The notes under the pieces were generated by a model. The model saw only the letters and a list, made by a program, of their open reading frames with translations, made no database searches and was not told the origin of the DNA. A stretch of 52,871 bases of DNA from Clostridium sp. MCC353. GTDB lineage: Bacteria > Bacillota > Clostridia > Lachnospirales > Lachnospiraceae. The position numbers and the translations under genes are program-made. Positions 8,619 through 17,584 of this stretch are shown here, piece by piece (within the stretch, counting starts at the first letter, position 1; the number at the start of each line of letters is the position of its first letter). The DNA is taken from NCBI RefSeq assembly GCF_018785315.1, contig NZ_WQPN01000049.1, positions 1 to 52,871 of the forward strand. The letters run 5' to 3'.

Positions 8619-9623
8619 ATGGAAAGACAAATTAAAACAGTACTCACAACGGTAAATTACGAAGGCTGGCATTGGGATAAGCTGGCCGGGGCCCTGGCTC
8701 CGGCGAATATCATCAGGGCGGATAAAAATGACGCGAAAGCCATTTCAGAAGCGTTAAAAGAGGCGGACGCGGCTATTTTGGGCGGGGACATCAGCGACCA
8801 GATTCTGAATGAGGGAAAACATCTCAAGTGGATCCACTGCGACCATGCGGGCCTGAATTTCTCCGCCCGCCCGGAAATTTTCCAGAGGGGAATTATACTG
8901 ACCGGGTCGGCGGGAAGATCCGGCCCTGTACTGGCGGAACATACATTTTTCCTGGCCTTGTCCCTGATTTATAAAATCCATGAGTTATCGGCCCAGCAGA
9001 AAGCCCATGTCTGGGGCGGAAGAATGTACGTGGAAAGCAGGGGGCTGTACTCCAAAACCATGGGCATTATCGGCATGGGCTTTACCGGCAGGGAAGTGGC
9101 GAAACGGGCCAAAGTGTTCGGAATGAAGGTGCTGGGATATGACAGAAACTGCGGGGAACTGCCCGAGGGGGTGGATACAATGTTCTGCGCGGACAAAGGG
9201 GAGAGCCTGGACGAACTGTTAAGGTGCAGCGATATCCTGGTTTTATCCGTCCGCCTGTCGGATGAAACTTACCATATGATTGACGGGCGTGCATTCGAAA
9301 TCATGAAACCGACCTCCCTTTTAATCAATATGGCCCGTGGTTCCGTGGTGGATGAAGAGGCTCTTGCCACAGCCCTTCAAACCGGCCAGATTGCGGGAGC
9401 GGGCTGTGATACATTTGAATATGAACCGCTTGATACCGGCAGCCCCCTGTGGGATCTTCCCAATATGGTGATCACACCTCACTGTACCCCGGAAATGCCG
9501 GATCTGACAGCCCAGTCGCTGGAGATCATCTGCGACAACATCAGCCGTTACCGGGAGGGGCGTCCCATGAGAAACCAGCTTGCAATAAGGGATGTTTATA
9601 CGAAGACCAGGCCGAAGGAATAG
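8619..9623 (+). CDS. D-isomer-specific 2-hydroxyacid dehydrogenase family protein
   Basis: A 334-residue NAD(P)-dependent oxidoreductase of the phosphoglycerate/formate dehydrogenase family. The Rossmann motif GMGFTGREVAKRA is in the middle, with an acidic residue after the second strand (GYDRN). The signature NMARGSVVDEEAL follows, and the catalytic histidine region is TPHCTPEMPD. I chose the ATG at 8619, with GGAG 10 bp upstream, over an in-frame ATG at 8574 that has no ribosome site. It lies between the permeases and the glycosidases, so a role in oxidising or reducing a product of the imported sugar is possible, but the substrate is unknown. Its last four codons and stop form the first unit of the 15-bp array. 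Confidence 0.88.
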   Translation: MERQIKTVLTTVNYEGWHWDKLAGALAPANIIRADKNDAKAISEALKEADAAILGGDISDQILNEGKHLKWIHCDHAGLNFSARPEIFQRGIILTGSAGRSGPVLAEHTFFLALSLIYKIHELSAQQKAHVWGGRMYVESRGLYSKTMGIIGMGFTGREVAKRAKVFGMKVLGYDRNCGELPEGVDTMFCADKGESLDELLRCSDILVLSVRLSDETYHMIDGRAFEIMKPTSLLINMARGSVVDEEALATALQTGQIAGAGCDTFEYEPLDTGSPLWDLPNMVITPHCTPEMPDLTAQSLEIICDNISRYREGRPMRNQLAIRDVYTKTRPKE

Positions 9624-9820
9624 CGGCCGAAGGAATAACGGCCGAAGGAATAACGGCCGAAGGAATAACGGCCGAAGGAATAACGGCCGAAGGAATAACG
9701 GCCGAAGGAATAACAGCCAAAAGAATAACAGCCAAAAGAATAACAGCCAGAGGAATGACAGCCAGAGTAATAACAGCCAGAGTAATAACAGCCAAAGTAA
9801 TAACCGCCAAAGGAATGGGG
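9611..9820 (+). repeat. 15-bp tandem array (GCCGAAGGAATAACG), about 14 copies
   Basis: The first unit encodes the final RPKE plus stop of the dehydrogenase. About thirteen further units follow, nearly exact up to 9715 and then diverging (GCCAAAAGAATAACA, GCCAGAGTAATAACA). Because the unit is a multiple of three, several frames stay open on both strands and give artefactual repetitive ORFs. It separates the dehydrogenase from the GH2 gene. Confidence 0.95.
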
Positions 9821-9900
9821 GCTGTGGAATAAGAACAGTAAGAATAAGCATTAGACGAATAAAACCAAATATAAAAATAAGGTGACAAAGGAGCCGTTAT

Positions 9901-12429
9901 ATGAGAACATTAAAGATAGAATTGCCCCATTGGAGCGTGAGGCAGTACGATTCCGGTCTGCCGGACAATATGCCTCCTGAAGAGGCAGAAAATCCCGGGG
10001 CTGAAAATGGAGCTATGGACGCTAACGTCCCGGGCTGCGTGCAGTACGATCTGGTACGCCATGGAAAACTTAAAAACCCTTACGGGGGCACCCAGGCCGC
10101 TTTTGACGCCGCCTGGGTTGCAAAAAGCGATTGGCTGTATGAAACAGAATTTGACGCCCCTGCCGGATATGAACGGTATGGCACGGTGATTTTGAAACTG
10201 TGGGGTGTGGACACATTTTCAGAAGTCTGGCTGAACGGTGTATTACTGGGAAAAACGGCCAATGCATACAGAAGCTACGGTTTTGAAATCCGGCCTGACC
10301 TTTTGAGGCCCCGGCACAACTGCCTGAAAATCCGCATCCAGGCCCATACCAGGATGATTCAGGATAAGATCGAGGCTGCCAAATGCCTGAAAAGAGGAAA
10401 TGAAACGGAGGGGCTTCTTGGAAAGTCATTGATCCGCCGCTACCAGCGCAGCTTTTTTACCAATTCCAGCCTTTTAAATGTGGGCACCGGCGTGCTGGGA
10501 ATCGGGATCAACCGTCCGGTGGAACTTCATTTTTACCCATCGGCTTATATCACCGACGTATTCTATTCCACCATCACCACAGGTCCCCAGGCCCGTGGGC
10601 GGGTAACGGTTTCCTTAAAAAATTGGGGCCCCGGCACGCAGATAAAGATCAAACTGATGGAAGAGGACGGAACCTGCGTCTGGGATACCGCCTATGAGGC
10701 CGGGGAGGGAGAGCGGGAAACGGAGATGTTGATTCCCAACCCCAAACTGTGGCAGCCCGCGGGATATGGAAAAGCCTGGCTCTACACCCTGAATGTGACG
10801 GTGGTACAGGATGGAACTGTGGCGGACGAAAAGACGATGCAGGTTGGAATCCGCACGGTGGAAATCATAGAGAGGACGGAGAGCGGGAAAAATACGTTCT
10901 ATATCGCCGTAAATGGCCAGAAAATCTTTGTTCATGGCCAGAATTACATACCGTTTGACTATTTGAACGTATATGGAACCCAAAAGCAGTATGAAGCCAT
11001 GTTTACCCTGCTGGAAAACAGCCATGTGAACCTGGTGCGGGTCTGGGGCGGCGGAGCTGTGGAAGACGACCGCTTTTTTTCAGAATGCGACAGACGGGGA
11101 ATCCTCATCTGGCACGACTTGTTTCTCCACAGCAATGTGTATCCGGATTATGATCCCGGCTTCGTGCGGGAATTTCTGGAAGAAACGGAAGGCGTGTTAA
11201 AGACCATCCGCTCCCACCCGTGTATCTGCCTGATCTGCGGAGGAAATGAGCAGTTGGAGGGATGGGAGGAATACGGCTGGCAGCAGGAGCTGGATCATTT
11301 TTACGGAAGCTCTCTCCCCATGGAGGAGGCTCCCCGGCTGGTGCAGAGCCTTTGCCCCCAGCTGCCCTATATCTGCAATTCCCCCCACGGAGGGAAATAC
11401 TGCCAGTCCCCGGCAAAAGGAGACTGCCACTGCTGGGGCAATTATTACAACGCTTTTAAAGATCCCCTGTTTGTCAGCGAAACCTGCTGGACGACAGAGA
11501 GCTATTCCCGTCCCGAAACGCTGGAAAAATACATGGGCCTGAATCTGGAGGAATTCGAAGGAACGGGCTGGGGGGAAAAATGGAAGGCGCTGACTTCGCT
11601 GCCCATTTTCAGCCGCAGGCCCTACAGCAGCTGGTTTGACGTCCGTTCCCTCAGGGCCTATCTGCACGCTTTGGAAGTGGAGCAGGCCCGGGCGGATTAT
11701 CATGCCCTCAGCCAGTTTCGGTTTACCGGCCCATCCAATCACGGAGTCATTTACTGGTCATTCAATAAGGGAGGGCCTTTGTTCCAGTTCGGATGCGTGG
11801 ATTACGACGGACGGCCCATGATGAGCTATTATGTGGTAAAACGTCTTTATGAAGGGATATCCATATTCCCATACCGGGATCTGTGGAATGTGCGGGTGAT
11901 GCTGTCCAATCACATGCCGTCCCCGGCTGTCGTAAACGTGGAGGCATTCCATTTGGATCAGGAGGGAAATGTCCTGGAGAAATTCCATACAGATATCATG
12001 TGCCGTTCAGGAGAACTTCTCGTGGCATTGACATTGGAGAATCTGTATTCAAACGTGCAGGACCGCACCAAAGAAACCGTATTTGTGAGGGCGGCGGCTG
12101 ACGGCCGGGTGGAATCTGAGGACCTGCTGTTATTCTGCCCTTACGGGGAACTGGAGCTGGTGAATAAACCGTTCAGGGCTTCTCTGGAAAGGGCCGGTGA
12201 ACGGGAGTGGGAGCTGGCCATTGATTCAGAGGGAATGGTTCAAATGGTGGAAATTGAAAGCGATATTAAAATTGTCTGCGAAGATAATTATTTTCCGATG
12301 ATGACGGGACAGGAAAAGAGGATTCGAATCACCGCATTGGAGGAACCGGATGGAGACAGCAGGCCCAGGCTCCATGTGGGCCGGTTAGGAGACAGCCGGA
12401 TGCTGGATTTGGAGATGTGTGACATTTAA
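9901..12429 (+). CDS. Glycoside hydrolase family 2, beta-mannosidase-like
   Basis: An 842-residue intracellular glycosidase with no signal peptide. An N-terminal jelly-roll sugar-binding domain (WLYETEFDAP; LKLWGVDTFSEVWLNG) leads into immunoglobulin-like domains. The TIM barrel follows from about residue 340 (GQNYIPFDY; VRVWGGG). The acid/base glutamate is in CLICGGNEQ and the probable nucleophile in FVSETCW. The GVIYWSFN block closing the barrel is typical of beta-mannosidases. AAGGAG precedes the start at good distance. It probably removes beta-mannosyl residues from oligosaccharides imported by the upstream transporter. The call to GH2 is firm, the mannosidase specificity likely. Confidence 0.9.
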   Translation: MRTLKIELPHWSVRQYDSGLPDNMPPEEAENPGAENGAMDANVPGCVQYDLVRHGKLKNPYGGTQAAFDAAWVAKSDWLYETEFDAPAGYERYGTVILKLWGVDTFSEVWLNGVLLGKTANAYRSYGFEIRPDLLRPRHNCLKIRIQAHTRMIQDKIEAAKCLKRGNETEGLLGKSLIRRYQRSFFTNSSLLNVGTGVLGIGINRPVELHFYPSAYITDVFYSTITTGPQARGRVTVSLKNWGPGTQIKIKLMEEDGTCVWDTAYEAGEGERETEMLIPNPKLWQPAGYGKAWLYTLNVTVVQDGTVADEKTMQVGIRTVEIIERTESGKNTFYIAVNGQKIFVHGQNYIPFDYLNVYGTQKQYEAMFTLLENSHVNLVRVWGGGAVEDDRFFSECDRRGILIWHDLFLHSNVYPDYDPGFVREFLEETEGVLKTIRSHPCICLICGGNEQLEGWEEYGWQQELDHFYGSSLPMEEAPRLVQSLCPQLPYICNSPHGGKYCQSPAKGDCHCWGNYYNAFKDPLFVSETCWTTESYSRPETLEKYMGLNLEEFEGTGWGEKWKALTSLPIFSRRPYSSWFDVRSLRAYLHALEVEQARADYHALSQFRFTGPSNHGVIYWSFNKGGPLFQFGCVDYDGRPMMSYYVVKRLYEGISIFPYRDLWNVRVMLSNHMPSPAVVNVEAFHLDQEGNVLEKFHTDIMCRSGELLVALTLENLYSNVQDRTKETVFVRAAADGRVESEDLLLFCPYGELELVNKPFRASLERAGEREWELAIDSEGMVQMVEIESDIKIVCEDNYFPMMTGQEKRIRITALEEPDGDSRPRLHVGRLGDSRMLDLEMCDI

Positions 12430-12463
12430 AAATGTACAGGTAAACAGTCAGGAGGAGATTACA

Positions 12464-13819
12464 GTGAGTTTTTCAAAAGATTTTGTCTGGGGTGTGGCCA
12501 CCAGCTCGTATCAGATTGAGGGAGCGGCACAGGAAGACGGAAAAGGGCTGTCGATTTGGGATGTATACAGCCATCAGCCGGGAAAGACGTTCGAAGGTGA
12601 TAACGGAGACATCGCCTGCGACCATTACCACCGTTATCGGGAAGATATAAAATTAATGGCGGAGCTGGGAGTTAAGGCGTATCGGTTTTCCGTATCCTGG
12701 CCCCGGGTTCTGCCCAATGGAACCGGCCCGGTAAATGAAAAGGGAATCCAATTTTACAGCGATCTGGTGGATGAGATGCTGAAATACGGGATCACTCCCT
12801 ATCTAACATTATACCATTGGGATATGCCCTATGAGCTCTACAGGCGGGGCGGCTGGATGAATCCCGATTCCCCCAAATGGTTTGCGGAGTACGCAGCCCT
12901 GATCGCCTCCCGCTTGGGAAGCCGGGTGAAACACTACATGACGTTTAATGAGCCACAGGTATTTATCGGCCTGGCCTTTGTGGACGGCGTTCATGCGCCG
13001 GGCCATAAATACACCAGGAAAGAAACTTTGCAGATGGCCCATCATGTGCTTCTGGCCCACGGCCTTGCCGCCCAGGCGGTCAGGAGCCATGTGCCGGGCG
13101 CGAAAATCGGCTATGCGCCCACTTCCAATGTCCCGGTTCCAATTTCAGACCGTCCGGAGGACATCGCCGCCGCCCGCCGGATGTTTTTCGAAATGCCGGA
13201 GGACGGAGACTGGTCCTGGAATACGGCATGGTGGAGCGACCCGGTTCTTTTAGGGCATTATCCTGAGGATGGGATGAAGGTTCTGGAAAAGGATCTGCCT
13301 CTCATGGGACAAAATGACATGGCCGTCATCTGCCAGCCCCTGGACTTTTACGGCCAGAACATCTACCGCGGCGTGCCTGTCCGGGCGGATGAAAACGGAC
13401 GTCCCAAGAACGTTCCCTATCCCCAGGGCGATCCGAAAACAGCCATTGGGTGGCATGTGAATTTTGACTGCCTGTACTGGGGAACCAGATTTTTATATGA
13501 GCGTTATAAAACTCCCATATTCATCACGGAAAACGGCATGTCGTCCCACGACTGGGTTCATTTAGACGGAAAAGTCCATGATCCGCAGAGGATCGATTAT
13601 CTGCAGCGGCATCTGCGGTGGCTGAAAAAAGCGGCAGAAGAGGGCGTGGAAGCTGCGGGGTATTTCCAGTGGAGCTTTATGGATAACTTTGAATGGGCCA
13701 GGGGATATAATGACAGATTCGGCATCGTCTATGTGGATTATGAGACACAGAAGAGAATACTCAAGGATTCTTATTACTGGTATAGGGATGTGATAAGGGA
13801 GAATGGGGAAAATCTGTAA
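12464..13819 (+). CDS. Glycoside hydrolase family 1, beta-glucosidase-like
   Basis: A 451-residue retaining beta-glycosidase with the full GH1 signature: FVWGVATSSYQIEGA near the start, acid/base TFNEP near residue 160, and nucleophile ITENG near residue 350. The C-terminal WSFMDNFEWARGY block is also present. I chose the GTG at 12464, 6 bp after GGAGGAG, over an in-frame ATG at 12419 that overlaps the GH2 gene and has no ribosome site. Cytoplasmic. It likely hydrolyses beta-glucosides or 6-phospho-glycosides; because uptake is by ABC transport, unphosphorylated substrate is more likely. Last gene of the operon. Confidence 0.93.
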   Translation: MSFSKDFVWGVATSSYQIEGAAQEDGKGLSIWDVYSHQPGKTFEGDNGDIACDHYHRYREDIKLMAELGVKAYRFSVSWPRVLPNGTGPVNEKGIQFYSDLVDEMLKYGITPYLTLYHWDMPYELYRRGGWMNPDSPKWFAEYAALIASRLGSRVKHYMTFNEPQVFIGLAFVDGVHAPGHKYTRKETLQMAHHVLLAHGLAAQAVRSHVPGAKIGYAPTSNVPVPISDRPEDIAAARRMFFEMPEDGDWSWNTAWWSDPVLLGHYPEDGMKVLEKDLPLMGQNDMAVICQPLDFYGQNIYRGVPVRADENGRPKNVPYPQGDPKTAIGWHVNFDCLYWGTRFLYERYKTPIFITENGMSSHDWVHLDGKVHDPQRIDYLQRHLRWLKKAAEEGVEAAGYFQWSFMDNFEWARGYNDRFGIVYVDYETQKRILKDSYYWYRDVIRENGENL

Positions 13820-13850
13820 AATAAAGAAATGAACGGAACTGAAGAAAAAC

Positions 13851-13880
13851 GTAACAGTTCAGACCTGTCTGAACTGTTAC
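13851..13880. repeat. Perfect 14-bp inverted repeat (GTAACAGTTCAGAC)
   Basis: Arms 13851-13864 and 13867-13880 with only CT between them. Its right 21 bases (13860-13880) match 38957-38977 at 19 of 21 positions, so it appears to belong to a dispersed intergenic repeat. It lies just downstream of the GH1 gene. Confidence 0.8.
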
Positions 13881-13932
13881 AGAAAAACAGCCGGAGAGAC
13901 GGGAAATCATGACTGAAACCGACGGCTTCGGC

Positions 13933-13971
13933 AGGAAAACCGGGAAGGTATTTTACCTTCCCGGTTTTCCT
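13933..13971. terminator. Operon terminator after the GH1 gene
   Basis: A perfect 18-bp stem (13933-13950 with 13954-13971) closed by a TTT loop and followed by TATTATATTT. A very stable hairpin that should end the 4798-13819 transcript. Confidence 0.85.
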
Positions 13972-14146
13972 ATTATATTTCATGGCTTTATCTATATCTG
14001 ATCTGGTTAAAATATATGCTGAACGTTAATAACACTCTGGTAATCGCTATACTTCTTTATGAAGTATCTATATTTTTCAAAAGTCAATTAAAATGAGAGG
14101 ACTGAACTGTGAAAATTGCATGAACAAAATAAGCAAACATTGTATT

Positions 14147-14167
14147 ATTTGTACGAAAAATACAAAT
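14147..14167. promoter_or_regulatory. Inverted repeat ATTTGTA-N7-TACAAAT upstream of a promoter
   Basis: A symmetric 7-bp-arm site ending 4 bp before the -35 box at 14172. The position suits a regulator-binding site, but no protein can be assigned from sequence alone. Confidence 0.35.
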
Positions 14168-14171
14168 GGTA

Positions 14172-14200
14172 TTGCATTCATTTTCTGATAAGTGTATAAT
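14172..14200 (+). promoter_or_regulatory. Promoter of the second sugar operon
   Basis: TTGCAT (14172-14177), a 17-bp spacer and TATAAT (14195-14200). Predicted transcription start is near 14207, a few bases before the GGGACCGGTCCC palindrome. Confidence 0.75.
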
Positions 14201-14215
14201 GAGCTCATAAGAGAG

Positions 14216-14227
14216 GGGACCGGTCCC
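14216..14227. promoter_or_regulatory. GGGACCGGTCCC operator, site 1
   Basis: A perfect 12-bp palindrome directly after the predicted transcription start. An identical site lies at 21708-21719 before the aldehyde dehydrogenase gene. LacI-family regulators bind palindromes with a central CG, so the LacI-type protein at 20649 is the likely ligand-responsive repressor. Confidence 0.65.
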
Positions 14228-14323
14228 ATATCCGAATATTTTTAAAGGGCCGGCTGTCTTTCGTAGTTTGCGCAGACTACAATTGTCACCATAACCAAGT
14301 AATCCTACAGGAAAGGAGATATT

Positions 14324-15787
14324 ATGAAGAACTCAGTAAGAAAGGTTTTATTGTCTGTACTTTTGGTATCGATGCTGCTATTAACTGCCTGCCAGAAACC
14401 GGCAGGGCAGGGGGCTGATAACAATACGGCAAGCAGCAATGCAGAGCAGACCGGGAATAAGAAAGAGGGAGAGAAGGAACTGGAACTTGTATTATGGCAC
14501 CATGAAACACCGGCTCACAGAATTAAAGCGTGGCAGGCGGTAATGGATGGATTTATGGCGGAAAATCCGGGCATCAAGGTGACGCAGGAAGCGGTATTAT
14601 GGGATGATGCGATGCAGAAATTATTAAGCGCCACAAGAGCCGGAACCTTGCCCGATATTCACGCGGTGTCTGATGCTCAGTGGAGTACTTCTTTTTTAGC
14701 AGGCAGTATTATTCCCATCGATGATATTGTAAAGGAGATCGATGAGGCGGAACAGTTTAATCCTGATTCTTTAAAAAGCTATCACTATGACGGACATGAC
14801 TGGGCAGTGCCGATTAACAGCAGTACCATCAATCTCATGTACCGCCCCAGCTTACTTAAAAAAGCAGGATATGACAGGCCGCCGGAAACATGGTCGGAAC
14901 TGTTGGAATATGCGGAAAACTGTACTTTTGATGAAAATGGAGACGGAACTCCTGAAGTATATGGAATCGGCATGGCAGCGGGCAGAAATACCTGTACCAA
15001 CGAGACTTTTTCCGCATTTTTAATCAGTAAAAATTATGACATATTCAATGAACAGGGAGAGGTTGTGTTTGATTCCCCGCAAGTAATTGAAACGGCTGAA
15101 TATTATCAAAAACTTCTTCAATTTTCCTCTCCTTCAAGCACCAGCTGGAGTTATGGAGAGATCGAGATGAACTTCGCCGCAGGCAATCTCGCTATGATTC
15201 CATACATATCTCCGAACCTTCCGGCATTTTTTGAAGAAGGAATTTACGATGTTGCAACAGCTCCCATGCCGCATCCGGACGACATGACAGCAGAGGATTC
15301 TCCAAAGTATATTGCAAACCATGCCTTAAATGTGACGATTGCAGCGAAAGAACCGGAACGCTATGAGGCAGTTAAAAAGCTTTTAAAATACATGATGGAG
15401 CCGGAAAATATCTGGATTCTCACACTGGGACAGGAACCAGGATTTTTCGTACCGCCTACTAAGACCGGCATGGATTTAGTGAAAAGCGGATATATCAATA
15501 AAGAGTTCCTTCCATTAAAGGATTTTGACGATGCAGATGGTTCGGAACACAGAAAAATACTGGAGAATTTTACGGAAGTAGGAAGCGGATTCAACTGGAA
15601 AGGTTATGCGACAGGCAACAAATACGGAGCAGTCAATTTGTCCATGACAGAAATCAATGGTTCGTTTGTGGTTGCGGATATGATTCAGAAAATAGTGGTT
15701 GATCAGGTATCCATTCCGGAAGCTGTGAAATGGGCTCAGGATAAAATGGTGGAAATATCTGAACAGTCGAAATCCATGAATAATTAG
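14324..15787 (+). CDS. Extracellular sugar-binding lipoprotein, family 1, ABC transporter
   Basis: A 487-residue periplasmic-type binding protein anchored as a lipoprotein (LLLTAC, Cys at residue 23). A short Ser/Asn/Glu linker precedes the binding domain, which starts around ELELVLWHHETPAHR. Blocks typical of maltose/UgpB-type binding proteins are present (MQKLLSATRAGTLPDI; WAVPINSSTINLMYR). AGGAAAGGAG lies upstream of the ATG. First gene of an operon that continues with two permeases, an oxidoreductase, an amidohydrolase and an NHL protein. The substrate is unknown and no ATPase is present. Confidence 0.92.
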   Translation: MKNSVRKVLLSVLLVSMLLLTACQKPAGQGADNNTASSNAEQTGNKKEGEKELELVLWHHETPAHRIKAWQAVMDGFMAENPGIKVTQEAVLWDDAMQKLLSATRAGTLPDIHAVSDAQWSTSFLAGSIIPIDDIVKEIDEAEQFNPDSLKSYHYDGHDWAVPINSSTINLMYRPSLLKKAGYDRPPETWSELLEYAENCTFDENGDGTPEVYGIGMAAGRNTCTNETFSAFLISKNYDIFNEQGEVVFDSPQVIETAEYYQKLLQFSSPSSTSWSYGEIEMNFAAGNLAMIPYISPNLPAFFEEGIYDVATAPMPHPDDMTAEDSPKYIANHALNVTIAAKEPERYEAVKKLLKYMMEPENIWILTLGQEPGFFVPPTKTGMDLVKSGYINKEFLPLKDFDDADGSEHRKILENFTEVGSGFNWKGYATGNKYGAVNLSMTEINGSFVVADMIQKIVVDQVSIPEAVKWAQDKMVEISEQSKSMNN

Positions 15788-15823
15788 CGGCATGAATACG
15801 TTCCATGGAAAGAAAGGTAATGT

Positions 15824-16702
15824 ATGAAGAAAAATAAAAATCAATGGATGGGATATCTATGTTTGCTGCCATTGGCATTGCTGCTCTGCTTATTCCTGTT
15901 CTACCCGTTTATCAATGGTTTTTATCTTTCATTTTTTTCGACGAAATATGGGTTTGGAGATTTGAAGTTTTGCGGTCTGCAAAATTATCTTTCTCTTATC
16001 AAATTGGAAAAGATGAAAATAGCGCTTGCTAACTCTCTCATATGGGTAGCTGTCAGCGTACTGCTGAATTCCTTTATTCCTCTGCTTTTAGCAGTTGCGC
16101 TCAACCGCAATTTTAAAGGGAAAACTTTTGTTATAGCGGCTCTTTTAATTCCCTGGGTAACCCCGGTAGTAGGATTTGCGATGATGAATAAGTGGCTGCT
16201 GGAACCGGATGTTGGAGTGATTGGAGGAATTATGAAAAAAGCCGGGCTGCTTGTGCAGGGAATCAATTTTCTCGGACGCAAGGATTTAGCTCTGCCTACG
16301 CTGATCCTACTGAATTTCTGGCAGTTTATGCCCTTTGGCGTATTGCTTCTGACTTCTGCACTGAGCACTATTTCAGAAGAGCTTTATGACGCAATGAAGG
16401 TTGATGGAGCAACCTGGATACAGATTTTGAAGAATTTAATTTTGCCAAATGTCGGTAATATGATTGGCTTTCTGATGTTTTTGGGCACGGTTTGGACATT
16501 CAGCAACTATTCCCTGATCTATTTATTGACAAAAGGAGGCCCGGCTAATTCCACCTACACGGTTCCGATCCTTATTTTTGAAAAAGCATTTACTGAATTC
16601 AATGTAGGGCAGTCAGTGGCTTTGGCGAGTTTAGTGGGTATCATACTGATCACGTTTGGTATATGGTATTTTAGGAAAATGAATATGTCAAAGGAGGGAT
16701 GA
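15824..16702 (+). CDS. Sugar ABC transporter permease, MalF/UgpA-like
   Basis: A 292-residue inner-membrane permease with about six hydrophobic helices and the EAA-type loop EELYDAMKVDGATWIQILKN (about 186-205). AAAGG precedes the ATG. It sits 36 bp after the binding protein and almost touches the next permease. Confidence 0.93.
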   Translation: MKKNKNQWMGYLCLLPLALLLCLFLFYPFINGFYLSFFSTKYGFGDLKFCGLQNYLSLIKLEKMKIALANSLIWVAVSVLLNSFIPLLLAVALNRNFKGKTFVIAALLIPWVTPVVGFAMMNKWLLEPDVGVIGGIMKKAGLLVQGINFLGRKDLALPTLILLNFWQFMPFGVLLLTSALSTISEELYDAMKVDGATWIQILKNLILPNVGNMIGFLMFLGTVWTFSNYSLIYLLTKGGPANSTYTVPILIFEKAFTEFNVGQSVALASLVGIILITFGIWYFRKMNMSKEG

Positions 16703-16703
16703 T

Positions 16704-17567
16704 ATGAATGTAGAAGGACAAAGGGCGTTTCGGAACAGATCATCAATGATCCGGTTTTATATTGTAATTTTAATGATTCTTTTTGTTACTGTAATACCGT
16801 TTGTGTATGTGGTTTCAGCATCCTTTCAGAGTGAATGGTCCATAAAGACAGGCACAACTTCACTAATACCACATGAGTGGACGATTCAGAATTATATAAA
16901 TATATTGTCTAATAAGGAAGGAAGTACAGCGTTCGCACTCTATTTATGGAACAGTATAAAAGTCAGCTTTGGCACTTGTATTCTGTCCATGGTAGTTTCA
17001 GTCATTGCCGCCTATGGATTGTCAAGATTTGAGTTTGCAGGACGTGAATTATTGGCTCAATTAATGCTGTTTTTATATGTATTTCCTACAATACTGGCAA
17101 TTTTTCCAATTTATAATATTCTGGCAAAAATGAAGCTGATAAACACTCATATTGGATTGATATTAGTACATACCACGCTGGTTGCACCGTTCTGTACCTG
17201 GCTGCTGCGCTCCTTTTTCGATGCAATTCCGAAGGAAATAGAAGAATCAGCCAAGGTAGATGGAGCCGGAAGAATCCTGATTATTTTAAAGATTCTGGTT
17301 CCGTTGGCGGCTCCCGGCATGCTGGCTGCCGGAATGTATTCCCTGATCTACTCTTGGGGGGAGTATATGTTCGCATCCATTTTAATAGACAGCGGAACAT
17401 TAAAAACCATACCTGTGGCGCTGGCGACGTATATGAATCACATTGACCAGAAATGGGGGCTGTTATTAGCGGGCTGTTCTCTGAATTTTGTTCCGCTGCT
17501 GATTTTCTTTTTCCCATTTTTAAAAACGTTCTTACGCGGATTTATGGCAGGAGCAGTAAAAGCTTAA
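16704..17567 (+). CDS. Carbohydrate ABC transporter permease, MalG/UgpE-like
   Basis: A 287-residue permease whose EAA loop is EIEESAKVDGAGRILIILKI (about 177-196). An AAGGAGGG ribosome site lies within the end of the preceding gene, showing translational coupling. It completes the membrane channel of the second importer. Confidence 0.93.
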   Translation: MNVEGQRAFRNRSSMIRFYIVILMILFVTVIPFVYVVSASFQSEWSIKTGTTSLIPHEWTIQNYINILSNKEGSTAFALYLWNSIKVSFGTCILSMVVSVIAAYGLSRFEFAGRELLAQLMLFLYVFPTILAIFPIYNILAKMKLINTHIGLILVHTTLVAPFCTWLLRSFFDAIPKEIEESAKVDGAGRILIILKILVPLAAPGMLAAGMYSLIYSWGEYMFASILIDSGTLKTIPVALATYMNHIDQKWGLLLAGCSLNFVPLLIFFFPFLKTFLRGFMAGAVKA

Positions 17568-17584
17568 AGGAGGATATATAGGTA

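Noticed and set aside
9449-9832. Repetitive ORFs such as AEGIT repeats or LFLRP repeats
   Set aside because: They arise because the 15-bp unit is a multiple of three. None has a ribosome site and they overlap the dehydrogenase end.
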